The notes under the pieces: model-generated
What the model saw: only the letters and a program-made list of their open reading frames with translations
Told to the model about the DNA's origin: nothing
Databases searched by the model: none
Translations under genes and position numbers: made by a program
Shown here: positions 34,871 to 47,429 of the stretch, piece by piece
Position numbering within the stretch: the stretch's first letter is position 1
Layout of the letters: each line of letters begins with the position of its first letter
Origin: Sclerodactyla briareus
Taxonomy: Eukaryota; Echinodermata; Holothuroidea; Dendrochirotida; Sclerodactylidae
Direction of reading: 5' to 3'
Assembly: GCA_026419785.1 (NCBI GenBank)
Contig: JAODTK010002832.1
Location: 62,001 to 126,000, forward strand
DNA length: 64,000 nt

Positions 34871-35300
34871 TTGTCACTATTTGTCAACACACTATCAACG
34901 AACCCATGTTAGGTATGTGGTACCGATAGCACATTATGCTAAATGATGAACCTGTTCAGATTCATTCAGAGCATGCATGAAAAGCCTATCAACAAGATGA
35001 CGCAAGCATATAGTCCGGGTTTCGAATTTCTATCAGGCCCGTCCTATTTTTCCATGGGTGCTGTACATGCGTTGCAATGGGCGGATCTTGGCTTTCACTT
35101 CTGGTTCCCCGCTGTGGTGGCAGTGATTTTCTGGGTTTCTGGGGGTTGTTACGGGATATTTGCAATAGTCTCGTCTGTCGCTGTGAACTGCATCTTCCGC
35201 GCCTCCAGGTTCCGAGAAAGTGGACGGTACGGGCGTTTCACTGATAGTCCTTTCGGATGGGAAACGTAAAACGGCGGTCCCGGAGCATGTTGGTGTTGGT
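34871..35300. other. Stretch with a hydrophobic open frame, no supported gene
   Basis: A plus-strand open frame at 34943-35269 has a hydrophobic middle but no recognisable family, no obvious splice context and a repeat patch immediately after. I do not call it a gene. Confidence 0.25.
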
Positions 35301-35317
35301 TACCAGTGTTGGCGGAC

Positions 35318-35440
35318 TCGAGTCCGGTTCTGGTCTCGAGACCGGTCTTTTGAAGGACTCTTTCCTCGGACTCGGCTGGGCCTTGATGACTCGGACTCGG
35401 GACTCCGGCTGTTGGGACTCGTCCGATCCTGTTCAGACCG
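35318..35440. repeat. GACTCGG repeat patch 3
   Basis: It starts GACTCGAGTCCGGTTCTGG, then TCTCGAGACC, T-rich spacer and degenerate GACTCGG units, the same layout as patch 1. Confidence 0.7.
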
Positions 35441-36060
35441 CTAGAAAAAAATCCACATGGAAATCCCGAAACTTAGATGTTATACTGCAGTACTTCTGAC
35501 ATCAACATGGACATCATAATGCTATGTACTGTCTTGTTGTCAAGATCTCCAGAATTCGCTAAAATCAATCGGAAGTTATAGCCAATTATAAGTGCATTTA
35601 TTGACTAACTGCGCTTGTCGGAATGGCTGTTAGCAGGTGGCCTCCTTATGAGGTACTAAACTATGGACTGCCTGTCTACTCCAGATGGATTATTTTATGT
35701 TCTTGATGCAATGAAAAAATACTTCGAAGTGATAACTGCTTTCCGGAAAGTTATTATTGTCCGGGAGTTTTGCCAACTGTGAGAGTGGGGATCAGGTTTA
35801 GTTATATACAATGCTTTGTTTAGAGCCTTCATTTTGTTGTTCTTTGCACTGCTGAATGCAATTTGATTACATGGCTATGTTATGAACTTCCCCAAAGATG
35901 GACTCGAACTGTTAAAACAGGTACGGGGCAACCCCAAAATTTGTATGGGATGAATATGCAACATTACATTTATCCCTCGTTGGAGCAACAACTAACTGCA
36001 ACAACTTGCGTCTTCGAACCATGAAATACCATATATTTCTGCTAAACTGCAAGTTGTATA
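35441..36060. other. Unassigned stretch
   Basis: No coding similarity or repeat relation seen in this interval. Confidence 0.3.
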
Positions 36061-36061
36061 G

Positions 36062-36200
36062 GGACCTCGTGGACTCGGACTGGGACTCGGACACAAGGAC
36101 TGGACTTGACTCGGACTCGGAGTTGAGGAACTCGGACTTGGACTCGGAGGGTGAGGACTCGGTCTTGGACTCGGTCCGGATTGGCCGGACTCGACGCCAA
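36062..36200. repeat. GACTCGG repeat patch 4
   Basis: About 140 bp of GACTCGGACTxGGACTCGGA-type units. It gives Asp-Ser and Pro-Ser open frames on opposite strands. Confidence 0.7.
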
Positions 36201-37335
36201 ACCACTGTTGGTACACCCCTGCCTCGTAACATCTGAGCGCTTCGTCGTAGTCTTGTTCAAGACCTCGTGACTGTGACTCAATTTGAGCTTCTCACATAAT
36301 CTAGGTCCCTTGAACAGTTCGGTCTTACATATGTTTTCGCCAAGGACGTCTTGTAAGACGTGGTGAAGGTGCCTAATGCATATGCAGTAACTGTATTAAA
36401 AAAGCAATTCAATCATGCATCAAGTACCGGCTAACGTTATGAAAAGGGGACGAAGTGAGTTTAAGTCGAAAAAATTTCATTCTCTTTAGCCTACTTGCCC
36501 AAAAACTTAAATCAACACGAGAAACTGTGCATTATAATTTAGGGGAAAAGATCTCCCTCACCGTTCACACTCGGCTGAGGGAACTTTCGCTACGAAGCCT
36601 TTTGAAAGTTGGAAACTTCACATTCTCGATGTCTCTCACAACTCACTAGGTCATTTCCATACACGTACTATTCATGTTGCCTATGATTGTCGAATAAGAT
36701 ATTAAAAATAGTCCAATAATAAATGCAGGACTTCGCCGACAATATTGAAAGTTTCGTTCCCATCTGTTCATATTATTAGTTTTCATTCCAGTATTACACA
36801 CATATTTGCAAAGCAAATATTAAACTTTAGGCTGTTAGTTTAATGAGGTTCTCGTAGAAGGCCGAATTAGCAACCCACGGGACGTAAACAGTTTCTCGAA
36901 CGTGGTGTGATGGCTTCTTCAGATTGTGAGTAAGACGTCATATTGAACAGTTTTCTCCAAGACGAAGCTATTGCCATTCACCAATCACACTGATATATAT
37001 ACAGAGCTGGGAGGACACAATGGTTGGGTCGTTGCAACGAGTGATAGCTTCGTCTTAACCCAAGACTACACTTCGAGAAGAGGAGGTGCCGGTGTCATCC
37101 ACGATCAATACGGCCAGGGTTCCTAGATGAGCCTCCATGGGCTTACCTGAACCCGTAGAAATCAATCTATGTACAAAAATCCATATTATGTATATGGGTG
37201 GGCACATATGCGAGAGAACCATATTGTTAGAGCGTAAATCAAGAACGCGGGAAGCGGAACATTCAAAAGGCTTGTGAACACCATTTCCATAGTGCCAGCA
37301 TCACCAAGTTCAATTAAGTTACCGGTATGTTGCAG
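36201..37335. other. Unassigned stretch
   Basis: No homology read. A short ATG-led segment at 36910 followed by a consensus-like donor GTGAGT (36926) is noted but is too short to support an exon. Confidence 0.3.
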
Positions 37336-37339
37336 CACA

Positions 37340-38060
37340 CAGTGGCGTACGCACGGAGGGGGGTCAGAACCCCCCACAGGGCCCCTGCGAAGGGGGGGGG
37401 GGTCTGGTGGATTTCCTTCATGGTTCTACACTACTACCGATTCTAGGTCATTGTGTCCAGCACCCTGTCGATTTTTGAGCCTAAAGCCTGTCAGGATCAA
37501 TATTTGCAACGAAATGTGGTATCCCGGTTTCGATCAGCTGCATGCGTAAGTTGTTATTCAGTGTACTTGAGAAACTAATGGAAGATATCTAATATGGACC
37601 CCAATTCACTTGATTATTTTTGATGAGTTGATCTGATAGTATTGGGAAAAATCTCTGTAATTTCTCCTTATAATTTTTTAAATCTTCAAGGCACCCAACA
37701 ACTTGATAAAATACCGAAAGTTGGATTTTTCAAGAATTTCATCTGTATATAAACTGTAGTACGTAGTGTATTTTCAAGCTCGCAGCGCACCTAGCGTCCA
37801 TTCAAACCTTGGGGAGGGGTTGTTCACATTGGCGAGGCTTCCCCGACCGGTAGTGGAAAGTTGCCAGTGTGAAGTTTTCCTGACGAATCTTAGCATTTCG
37901 TTCTATCGCCGTAGTTGTGCTCTGATAATTTTGTGTGTGATGGACGTGAACATGGTTAGTCAGTAGCAACCGGCCTTTTCCGGTGGTCTGTGAGGCCCTG
38001 ATTTGTTTTAAATTCTTTTGCCTCACTTCGCGCCAACTGATGAAATTCTGCTTTGACGGG
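37340..38060 (+). repeat. Duplicated segment D1, copy 1
   Basis: It begins with a CAGTGGCGTACGC transposon-like terminus followed by a G run. It matches 51891-52585 in the same orientation over about 650 bp; shared phrases include TCATTGTGTCCAG, TTTCGATCAGCTG and GCTTTGACGGGCA. A shorter inverted copy is at 56750-56935. The terminus suggests a DNA transposon of unknown superfamily. Confidence 0.7.
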
Positions 38061-38270
38061 CAGGGAAATGCCCGTTTACTTCGCTCTGGAGGTCTGTGAA
38101 AAAAACAAAACATATGGTACCCCTACGCGTCAACAACCGACGGTGCCCGAATTGACGCGAATAAACATTGATCAGGTCCTTGAAGAAGAATGTTTCTTGA
38201 AATAAAAAAATCGGAATTCTTGACGATTTAGGGAGGCTGCTTAATGCCATATGACGTTACAGTAAAAAAT

Positions 38271-38450
38271 ACAGTGGGCCCACGTGTAACTTTGTCATAT
38301 TATGGATTTCGGGCATCGCTTTTGTAATAATGTGTCATTTTTAAGTTTGGTGAACATATATAGGTAGGCCACGAGGAGAATTTGGTTTAGGGAACGATCA
38401 TGTGGGCACCCTCCCCCCCCCCCCCCACCCCCCCTCACTACAACAGTTTC
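38271..38450. mobile_element. Possible pogo/Tc1-like terminus fragment, copy 1
   Basis: TACAGTGGGCCCACGTGTAA at 38271-38290 resembles the CAGTGGACCC-type terminal repeat of pogo-group elements next to a TA. A 180 bp match (GTGAACATATATAGG, CATGTGGGCACC, then a C run) is found at 57352-57510. No transposase was recognised. Confidence 0.35.
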
Positions 38451-39019
38451 CGGGAATCCCAAATGCCAATTCTCATGAACACAGTTTAGGTCTACCTCTG
38501 ATCGTATTGTTCAGGATTGGCTTTGCCCAGGCCTGCGTGATGGTTTTATAGAAGTTAAAAGCGATACGCAACGAAAAACAGGGGCAGGGGATTCGTGGAC
38601 ATTAGTAGGGAGGTTTACTAGATTGACCTATGAAACTATACAGGAGTGAGCGGAAGCGGGGCGAAACAATTCTGAGGACCTGAGAAACTTGGACGAAAAA
38701 TTTGAGCGGAAACTGATCTGAAAATTGACCAAATGTTGCTGACTGGTCCAATTCCTTTCAATCAACCCCGAAAAAGCACAATTTTCCATGCAAGTGATGT
38801 TCAAGCAAATTTTCAATAGCGGCAGCCTCAACCCAATTGGAAGGGTCCTCGATGGAACTTCTCAAGCAGTGGCTCAGTATGTTTTTTTTTTAGGGAATTG
38901 GAGACCACGATGAAGAAATGTAACGATTAACTCGATCGGTTTTCGAAATTTACAGTCAAGTTCGTGATGGCATACTCCCATGAGTCGCGGGAAGTGCCGC
39001 TCCCTGCAATCTCGGAGGT

Positions 39020-39043
39020 GGGGGGGGGGGGGGGGGGGGGGGG
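39020..39043. repeat. G24 homopolymer run
   Basis: Twenty-four G in a row, the longest of at least ten G/C runs of 11 or more in the 37-61 kb part of the window. Confidence 0.9.
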
Positions 39044-39639
39044 CGGTGGCTGTAGACTATTTCTGTACGGTACGCGTCAACTGATGGTGGCGCGAATGGT
39101 AATGAATAAACGTAGATCAGTTCCTCAAAGAGTGTTTCAGATAAATTTCAGAAATTTATTGTCAATTTTGGGGATGTTGCTTACTGCATAAGACATCGGA
39201 AGTACCGTTTTCGGCAATCTGGGGGATGCGTAAGGCTCTTTAGAAATTTCCTTTGTAACTATACGAGACCACTGATGCTGGCAGAATGGTAGGAATGAAC
39301 ATTCAATTAGTTCCTTTCAAGAACGGTTTCTGAAATACAAATTTCTAAAAATTATTGCCAATTTTAGAGACGTTGTTAACTGCCATACTGAAACGAAAAT
39401 TCCTTGTACCCTTTACGCGTCACTGATGGTGGCGGCCGGGGCCGAATTTTAAGGAATACACCTCGATCAGTTCCTTCGAGAAACGTTTTCTAGAAATATG
39501 AATTCTAATTTATTGCCAATTTTAGGGACGGTCATTGCTTACTGCCCTAGGTCCGGGGTAATTGCCGTTTCTTTCGTCTGGGGGGTCTTCTGAAAACTAA
39601 ACGTTTCTCGACGCTACGCGCCAAACCCATGGTGGCGCT

Positions 39640-39990
39640 TGACTAGATGGTGCTACCCTCAGATGTCCCACCCAATATTCAACACAGATCACCGCCCCTG
39701 ATCATTATTTTCGAAACAGCGGAATTTTCGAAAGGGGATGACGGACACTCCCTTCCCGTATACCCTCACTGACGGCAGTCCATTAATGGGGACCCTGAGG
39801 TAAACTTTCCCCTTACACCAGAAAACCTGGCTACTACGCCCGTGTTCCCTGTGGATTTTGGCCTTGCTCATGGGTCGCCTGCCTCGTGCTGCTAAATTAA
39901 GGTTTAATTAGGTACAGTTGAACGCGGGTATATCAGGGTGTAATGTTTCATCAGAATCGCGCGATTCGCTATGAAATAAGTGAAAAAAAG
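39640..39990 (+). repeat. Duplicated segment D2, copy 1
   Basis: Shared phrases (TACCCTCACTGACGGC, GGGGACCCTGAG, AAACCTGGCTAC, GCCTCGTGCTGCTA) match 60470-60800 in the same orientation and 52660-53060 inverted. No coding sequence is visible. Confidence 0.7.
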
Positions 39991-40129
39991 TATAAAATTG
40001 CAAAAAACAATCTGAAAAATGAAATGACTGAAATGTCTTTTTTGCTTGGCTTTCGTTGCGTGTATCCAGGGTCTACCGAACGGTCCTCCTGGTGGGATCG
40101 AATGGAAAATCCGGACTACTCCATTTGAG

Positions 40130-42320
40130 AGCATAAATTTGTGCCCGCGATGTTACTGGTCATTGAAAACTCCGGCGCGCACGAAGCGTGCGAAAAAAAT
40201 TGCAGGTTTCCCGGGCATTTCATCGGAAAAACTACAAAACATTCAGCATGTGGTTTTCACTTTGCTTTTTTCCTTCCAAATTTTTCCACGAATTTTCGCC
40301 CACATTTTCCATCTCAGGAAAATTGGGTGGGGGAGGCAGTCTGCCCCAAGGCTTCTGGATTAATCGAGTGAACGAAATTATTCAAAGCCACATCGCATAT
40401 TTTCCTACAACGCCTGTAAGAAAAACGCCATTGGCGCGCGACACACGTGAAAAAATTATGCAGCTTTTAGCTATTCGATTTTAAATTCGCGACCCGGCCA
40501 TGAGCTGGTAGATCCTTCTACTTTGGCACTTCGTGTCCAGATCTTCCCTGGGGTCCGGGCTCACTATGAAGTTAGTGGAACATTTGGTGTCCAAAACCGA
40601 TTATTGTTTGGGTTAGACAAAAATTGAATCAGTTTAGAGTTGTACAAAATCTTGGGCATGTGCCTCTTATTTTTCATTACGTCCGGAATAGTGGGGGGGG
40701 GGGGGACCAACGAAATGATATCCCCCCCACTTTCGAAAGTGGGGGGACATGTTCCCCCCCGTCCCCCACCTGTTGACGCCCATGATTGCTGACAAAGACA
40801 ATAAAACAAAAATTGCACTTCATAATTTCACCTGAGGGTCAAGTTCATAATAAATAGCGGCATGAGTTGTTTTTGGGGGTTATTTCAAACCAAGACACAC
40901 AACATACATACTACATACTACATACATACCTACATACATCTCATACATACATACATACATACATCATACATTACAGACACCATACCCAAATACGAAATGT
41001 TCTTCCTCCAGCCTAAGCTGAAGACGATCGCACACATTTGGGTCACATCTTAGCTATTTTGAACTGGGAACTTTACTGATAAAAGGAATTGCACACCCCA
41101 ATCTTTGGTGAATAATTCAAAACCTTTGAAACTATTGAATACATGTAGCCTACCGCACAAACGGAAAGGTTTAAGATACGCTGTATACGTCAGTACAGCA
41201 AAAGGCCTGCACTGACCTTTTCGTCAAAAACACATGAGTATTGGTGGCTGTATTGCATACTGCACAACTGATTCTTCTCTGAATAATTCAGTGGCAATTC
41301 ACTTATAATTAAGTAAATATATATTTTGAATTACTGAAGACCAGAGGTAATAAATGCAAAGAGTTTTGGAATGGAAGTTGCATTTTGAAGCTACGTAAAA
41401 AATAGTATTGATATTTTGGTTGGTGGCTAATCATTTGTCAGAGTGCATGAGGTAAATTCAGCAGGGGCCTATACTATATATGAAGTCCTACGTAGGGAAA
41501 AAAGTTATATCGAATTGCTGAACTTTTCGAAGCTACAAATCTGGTTAGACCACATGGCGGATCATGTGCAAGACTTCATCGAAACTGCTCGGTCTGGCAC
41601 AAGATCGTCATTTCTATGACTCTCCGAGAAGGTTGCCTCAGAGAGATTCTCTAATCTTAAATCAGTTTTTAGTTTTTAGCTTGCTGCCAAATCAATAATA
41701 GCAAAAAATTATCTCATCTTACAAGGATTGCACTTCTACTTGTTGAGTGTCGGTGGTCATTGCGAGTCTGCCCGCAAGTTCTGGCTAATTATACACTCCT
41801 CAACTGCATGGCTAACAGTTACCTATATTATATACAGCTATATGGAGATTGACCATGATCAGACTATTAATATCCCTTGGCAGAGTGGATCCATGCGACT
41901 TGAACACTGTACCTGTTCTGCCCATCACGAGGATGCAGGATCCAGGACCGAGAATTTTAATGTTTTAATGTATGATGTTACGCTTCGCTCTCAGTGACGC
42001 ACACTGCATGCCTGGTGAGTCTCCCCATCAATAAATGAAACACTGGTTTGCTGTCCTGCAAATATAGGAATAAGAAAAGAAAATACAGTTGGTACGCATG
42101 CATTCAGTCCGGCTATGCATGGATAACTGATCTTGTTGAAATACAGACCTCTGCAAATATTTCCCCATATGCATGGCTGAATGGTTATCCTTCACAGCGC
42201 CACAGGAGAGACTTTCCGCTGCTAGAAAATCAAGACCATGGGCTGCCTCGAACATGTTGGCCAGAGGCCATCTGATGGCCTTGCTTTCCTAAAAGGGACC
42301 ACTTATGTGATTACGTCCTT
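40130..42320. other. Mostly unassigned, with a TACA microsatellite
   Basis: A (CATA) microsatellite runs at about 40900-40975 and a G13 run at 40693-40705. A plus-strand open frame at 41728-41997 has no recognisable family. Nothing else is supported. Confidence 0.35.
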
Positions 42321-42329
42321 GCTCCATGG

Positions 42330-42770
42330 GATTAGTTTTTTGTGGCAGGAAACGCCAGTCGCAGGATGAAATTTGGATCATTCAAGGCGGACTAAACATT
42401 CACTGATCCATATCTACAAATGGGATTGAGATTGTCGCAGAAACCCCAGCCAAATGATGAAGCTTGGATTATTCACTGGAGCCACACTCTCAATGATCAG
42501 TAGCTCCATTCGGAAGGAGCTACAGGAAACCCCCCATCCAATGGATGAAACTTTGATTATCCAGATAGACCACACATTCAACTACATAGTACCATTGGGA
42601 TTGAGATTGGGGCAGGAACCCCAGCCAAAGGATGAAACTTGGATCATTCAAGATGGCTAAACATCAATGATCAGTAGCTCCTGGCATGAGATTGTGGCAG
42701 GAAACCGCAGACAAAGGATGAAATTTGGATCATTCAAAATGGAATGACCATTCAATGATCAGTAGATGTG
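42330..42770 (+). repeat. 88 bp tandem repeat, about five units
   Basis: The phrase GATGAAATTTGGATCATTCA and close variants start at about 42365, 42455, 42543, 42631 and 42717, spacing 86-90 bp. Each unit also has CAATGATCAGTAGCTCC and GGCAGGAAACCCCAGCC-like phrases. Confidence 0.75.
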
Positions 42771-42819
42771 TCTGCAAAAGCAACTGTGGATTGTATAGAC
42801 AGGCTTTGGGGATGTGTGC

Positions 42820-43275
42820 GTATTATAGGTAATTCTAAAGTCACAGCCCCCAAATTGTCGTGTGAATCGGAAAAACTTTATTTTTCCCGCACATTGACTT
42901 CCGATAACTTGAAATCATTGCCATGGTTTTCGAAACATCTGAAGTCCCACACCACGAAGTTTCGTGTGAATCGGAAAAACTTTATTTTTCGTGCAAAATT
43001 TGACTTGTGACCTTGGGAATCATTGCCATGTTTTTCGGAACCCGTGGTGAATCGGACAAATGTTCTTTTCGCGCAAGACCTGCAAAATGGAGGGCAGTAG
43101 TCATGGCACAAAAGCCCACTTCGGAACTCATCCGAGTTAAACCAAGGACAGACGTGTTCCAAGTTTCAGATCAGTCGGATCAATCGATCACAGCTGGTTA
43201 TATTGCGCTAACACGACGCGGACGGGCGTTTATGCTACGAGCGAAGGCAAAACTATCCCCGAAGTGGGATATTGA
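42820..43275. mobile_element. ATATCCCC-family element M4
   Basis: A repeated block TTTCGTGTGAATCGG occurs twice. After it come CTGCAAAATGGAGGGCAG, CCACTTCGGAACTCATCCGA and TTATATTGCGCTAACACG, and a closing TATCCCCGAAGTGGGATA hairpin at 43253-43270. Order and wording match M1-M3. No usable open frame. Confidence 0.5.
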
Positions 43276-43279
43276 ACGC

Positions 43280-44990
43280 GAGGATGTACCAAATTCGATA
43301 GGCATGTTGGGTTTCCAATATTTTGAGTATGAGCACTATGACCCTATTGTTTCTCACTGGTTCAAAGTCATTCAGGTAGCGAGAAGGCAACCTGAACAAA
43401 AAAATGCCGGCACGATATCTACTGAATACATACATGTATCTAAGTTTCGCATAATGTAGTAGGTAAACATTTTTTCACACATATGGAGAGGAAGATCAGG
43501 AGACGACAGACCTGGAAATCTTGTCAGCACGATATTTAATTAGCGTAAGCAGTATTATGCTCAAATTAGGCGGCCGGGTAGGTTGCATGTTGAAAGGCAA
43601 AGCTTCTTACTTTTGGCAAAGACTGGTAGCAAGCACGGAATCCGGGAGGAAGCAGTACGGTGGGGGTAAATGTTTCAAATATGAGCTGCGTGGCCGGATA
43701 AACCTTCACGTTATATTGTATCTGGCCAATCTTTATAATGCTTACCTCGGCCATATCAAACTTTATCTGACCCGATGTGGCATGTTCAGTCTGGGCATAT
43801 ACAGGATCTAATGGCATATCAGATGAAATCTTCATATGGCCATACGATCCGTGCCAGGTGAAATATCTTAATCTATCTGGTAAATGTTTGAATGACTATA
43901 TCTGCTTCTATACTGGTCCAATACGGCAGTCCTATCTGGGCCATATCTGGATTACATATCGGTCCATATATGACATTCCAGTGAATGCAGATTTACTGTT
44001 ATTAGCCTCGTGTAATTAACGTACACCGATACCCTATTATTGATTTTGTATACTGCACCTGGCACAGCCCAGTGATCAAGAATGCAGGCTGGCGTATGAT
44101 TCCTTCCCCGTATCAATTGGGCGTCGGTTATGTTCGTAAATTTGCTCCTCTGTTGACACAGTTTAGTCTATCGATCGTGCCGGCCTACTCGATTTGTGTC
44201 TAAACTCTGCGGGGAATTGTCATTGCCATAAGCCTTAAGTCAGACGAGATCTGTCGGTGTTTGTGGGCAGGCGCTCCCTATTTAAGCGAGTTTAGTCTAG
44301 TGCCATATTATGCAAAATCAGCAATAAGCCATGAGTATATATGCCCCTGTTCGGTTCTTCTTTATCCGTTGGCCTATCATGGGTGCATGGGTCGGATTTA
44401 GGCCCTTCTACTCGATTTATTCCGATTCCCGGCGCAAAATCAGGGGGATGAATGAACAATTCACGTTATTTACTGATCAAGCTTAGCAACTCGCTAGAAT
44501 AATTCGCCTACTTTTAGAGGCTATATAAGGTGACTGCCTGAGCAATTAAGATTAGCAGTCAAAAGGATATCGTCTAACCATGGGCGTCGATCGATCAAAT
44601 AGTGATTTTTTTCATCCCCACTCCCAATATGTTTTTTTTCACTGAATCGACACTCTTGGGTCCAACTTGGGTCCAATTGGTGATAAATTCGCGCCGACAG
44701 TTATAACTACCTTGCCACTGTGGATGACCCTTAATGTGGTCAATTTGCATAATTCATAAGATCAGATATAGGCTAGCAAGCTCAGACTTGTGAGAGTCCC
44801 CTAATATTTTAATTGATTAGCGTTATAGGTTATCTCCAAAAGGAAGGGATCTCCCAAGAGGCCAATCAGCGTCCCTGAGTAGACCTACACTACAACCCGT
44901 TGCATCTCATTTTGTTCGTCCCCCGTGGTCTAAATGGGGACGGACCGCAGCTGAACAAGTCGGGGGCTACCACGGGACTGTTGTGTAGCA
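43280..44990. other. Unassigned stretch
   Basis: Around 43700-43980 the short word CATATCTGG/CCATATC recurs irregularly. The phrase CAGCACGATAT near 43520 links to the element at 5020-5948. No gene is supported. Confidence 0.3.
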
Positions 44991-44999
44991 ATTACCACT

Positions 45000-45780
45000 A
45001 GGCAGTGGCGTAGATTGTTTAAGGGCTTTGGGGGGGGGGGGGTGACTGGTCGAACAACTATCGGAGAGGAGCGGAGCGCCACCATTGGTTGGCGCGCTAT
45101 AGTACGTGAAAGTTGAATTTAAGACCCTCCAGATGGCCGAGAGAGGCACTTACCGGGTTGTTTGTTTTGAGCTGCATTAAACCGCGGTCTAGGATATGTA
45201 TCTTCATGCGAAATGATATCACCCTTGTCTGCAATTTCTAATTTAGCGAGAAAAAAAATCAATCTATAGAAATTTAATCCATATCGATTGGTCGAGATGG
45301 ATCACAGGAGCCATATCTACATGCATCCTCTTACAGTCATTCCATCTTGCAAGTTCCATACAGCCCTTCATATGGCAAGTTACATTTTTCCATCAGCTCA
45401 TTCATACATAGGCCTAGGCCTACTGTACATGTCCCAAACTTGTCCGTCATTTGTAATCATATATTACACCGCACTGATTTGCTAGAACTGAGACATCGTC
45501 GTCAAGATTAGTGGCTGAGAATTGTGTTAAATATTGGAAGAGGGGCAGATGTGCGTTAGCCTCCATACTAAACCGAGCGCACCACGGTTGGTGCGTAGCA
45601 TTTCAACGGGAAAAATGGTTTACAGACCCCCTAGATTGCAGGAAACGGCACGTCCCGGGCCTTATGGCAGTTAGCAACAGTCACTGAAATGACAATACAT
45701 TTCCAACAAGAGTGCCACGGACAGTAGCTCACCTATCAACTTGTACCCGTTGACTGTAGGAAATGTGCGTAAGTTTTTTT
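45000..45780. repeat. Large dispersed repeat, copy B
   Basis: It starts CAGTGGCGTAGATTG, then a G13 run, then the hairpin GCGCCACCATTGGTTGGCGC (45075-45094). The following sequence matches copy A (1985-2700) at reduced identity. Confidence 0.6.
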
Positions 45781-45899
45781 AACGATCCTTACACTTGATT
45801 TCGAAATAATAGTATCATCGTCAAGAACAGGCTTAATATAGGTCAAGTTCCAACTTTCATGATTATCAAAACTATTCGTAGAAAGAGAAGCTGCACACA

Positions 45900-47165
45900 A
45901 GGTGTGCTAATAAAATGGAGTAGAAGTCGCTTGACCATGTGAACCAAAATGGCCTGAAAAATTGGCCCCTAGATGGCTCGACCTCAAATTCTTGAACACT
46001 CATATTGACCATTGGTCAATGGTAACAGTAACCACAATCATGATCATCTTATCATTTCTGTAGAGTCAGTAGAAGGCCAGCTGATTCGACCCTATGGTAC
46101 CATGGTCACCGATGTACTTGACAGAGGTTTTGTGCAATTTGATTGAACTGTAGGAGTAGCTCACTTGACCGTTTGAAAAAAATGCCAAGAAATGACGTTG
46201 ACCTCAAATTCATGAATAGTATGTACTCTTGGTCAATGATAATACTGACCAACTATCTGATCATCAATTCAATTGGGGTCGAAGAAAAGATCTTGATGTT
46301 TGAATCCCAAATGACCTCTTTGGCCAAAATGACTCCATAGATACCTTTGACCTTCAAATGCCGAACACTCAATAGTATCACTGGGTCCAATGATTATACT
46401 GGCCAACTTTCATATCATCAATTATTCTGTAGGAAAGAGAGCAGCTTGACCATTTAAACCAAATTGACAAAATTGACCCCTGGATTACCTTCACTCTCAA
46501 TTTTTGAACACCCTGAGTACCATGGTTCATTGATAATACTGACCAATTATCACGATCATCCAATTCAATCTGGGAGGAGACGCGTTTGTTTGTTTGACCC
46601 AAAAAATGAGCGTTTTGGCAGAATGACCCCTAGATGACCTTTGACCTCAATTCCTTGTACATACGTATGTAAACATTAGTCACCGATAATTACTGACAAG
46701 TGTCTATGAGCATCCGAATTGAAATGTGGAGAAGAAGCCGCTTGACCGTGTGAACAAAATGAACAAAAAATTTGACCCCTAGATGACCTTCGATTCCAAA
46801 TTCCGAACACCCCGTATGTACCATTAGTCGATGAAATACTGGACCAAGTATCATGGTCATCCAATTCCATCTGTGGGAGGAAAATCATTTTTGTTGTTTT
46901 ACCACAAAAATCACCTTGTTCGGCCAATGACTCTATATGACCTTTGACCCAATTCCTGAACAACCCCGTATGAAACATTGGTCACGAGAATACTGACCAA
47001 GTTTCATAAAAATCCGATTTGAACTGTTAGGAGAAGTATTTGCAGTTTTGCGCAAAATGGGCAAAATTGACCCCTAGATGACCTTTGACCTGACTTCCTG
47101 AACTTCCAGATGCCCCTTCACTCAGTGATCATTGTGACCAAGTTTATCATGATCCACCATACACC
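45900..47165 (+). repeat. ~150 bp tandem repeat, about eight units
   Basis: The phrase GACCCCTAGATGACCTTTGA and variants recur at roughly 150 bp steps (for example 46625, 46778, 46930, 47072). Units share ACTGACCAAGTTTCAT-like and AATTCCTGAACACCC-like phrases. Identity between units is moderate and indels are common. Confidence 0.75.
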
Positions 47166-47429
47166 GTACGAGGAGTAGAGATTAATCAATTGTTGACAGA
47201 TAGAAGGTCTGCCTGCCCTTCGGCTTTGGTGATTTACGGAAAAATTCCAAGTTTGTCCGATCTACACGAAACTTGGAACTCGGGGGACAATTGGTCATCT
47301 GAGGTCAATTTGTGTAATTCTGAGATTGTTTGCAACATGTTCGGATTTGGCGAACGAAACTTACGTTGGGTTATAGGGGTGTACAGTGGTCCGAAAAAAA
47401 TGGCCAGCTTTTCAAGGTCAGCCGAGTCA

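Larger units (their letters stand above)
38070..39640 (+). repeat. Tandem ~180 bp repeat units, copy 1
   Basis: Units contain CCTGCAATCTGGGG-like, TACGCGTCAACTGATGGTGG, ATCAGTTCCTTCAAGAACG-like and TTTATTGCCAATTTTAGGGA phrases. One unit lies at 38070-38250; several more run from 38960 to 39620. A leader block at 38630-38940 (GCGGGGCGAAACAATTCT and AATTTGAGCGGAAACTGA) matches 58640-58920. The same order of leader and units recurs at 58620-60450. Confidence 0.7.

Noticed and set aside
34943..35269. Hydrophobic plus-strand open frame, possible membrane protein
   Set aside because: No recognisable family, between two repeat blocks, no splice context.
36910..36931. ATG-led five-codon segment followed by a GTGAGT donor, possible first exon
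   Set aside because: Too short to separate from chance, and no following exon was found.
42330..47165. Regularly spaced repeats as a CRISPR-like array
   Set aside because: The 88 and ~150 bp units repeat along their whole length, with no unique spacers, in a eukaryotic setting.
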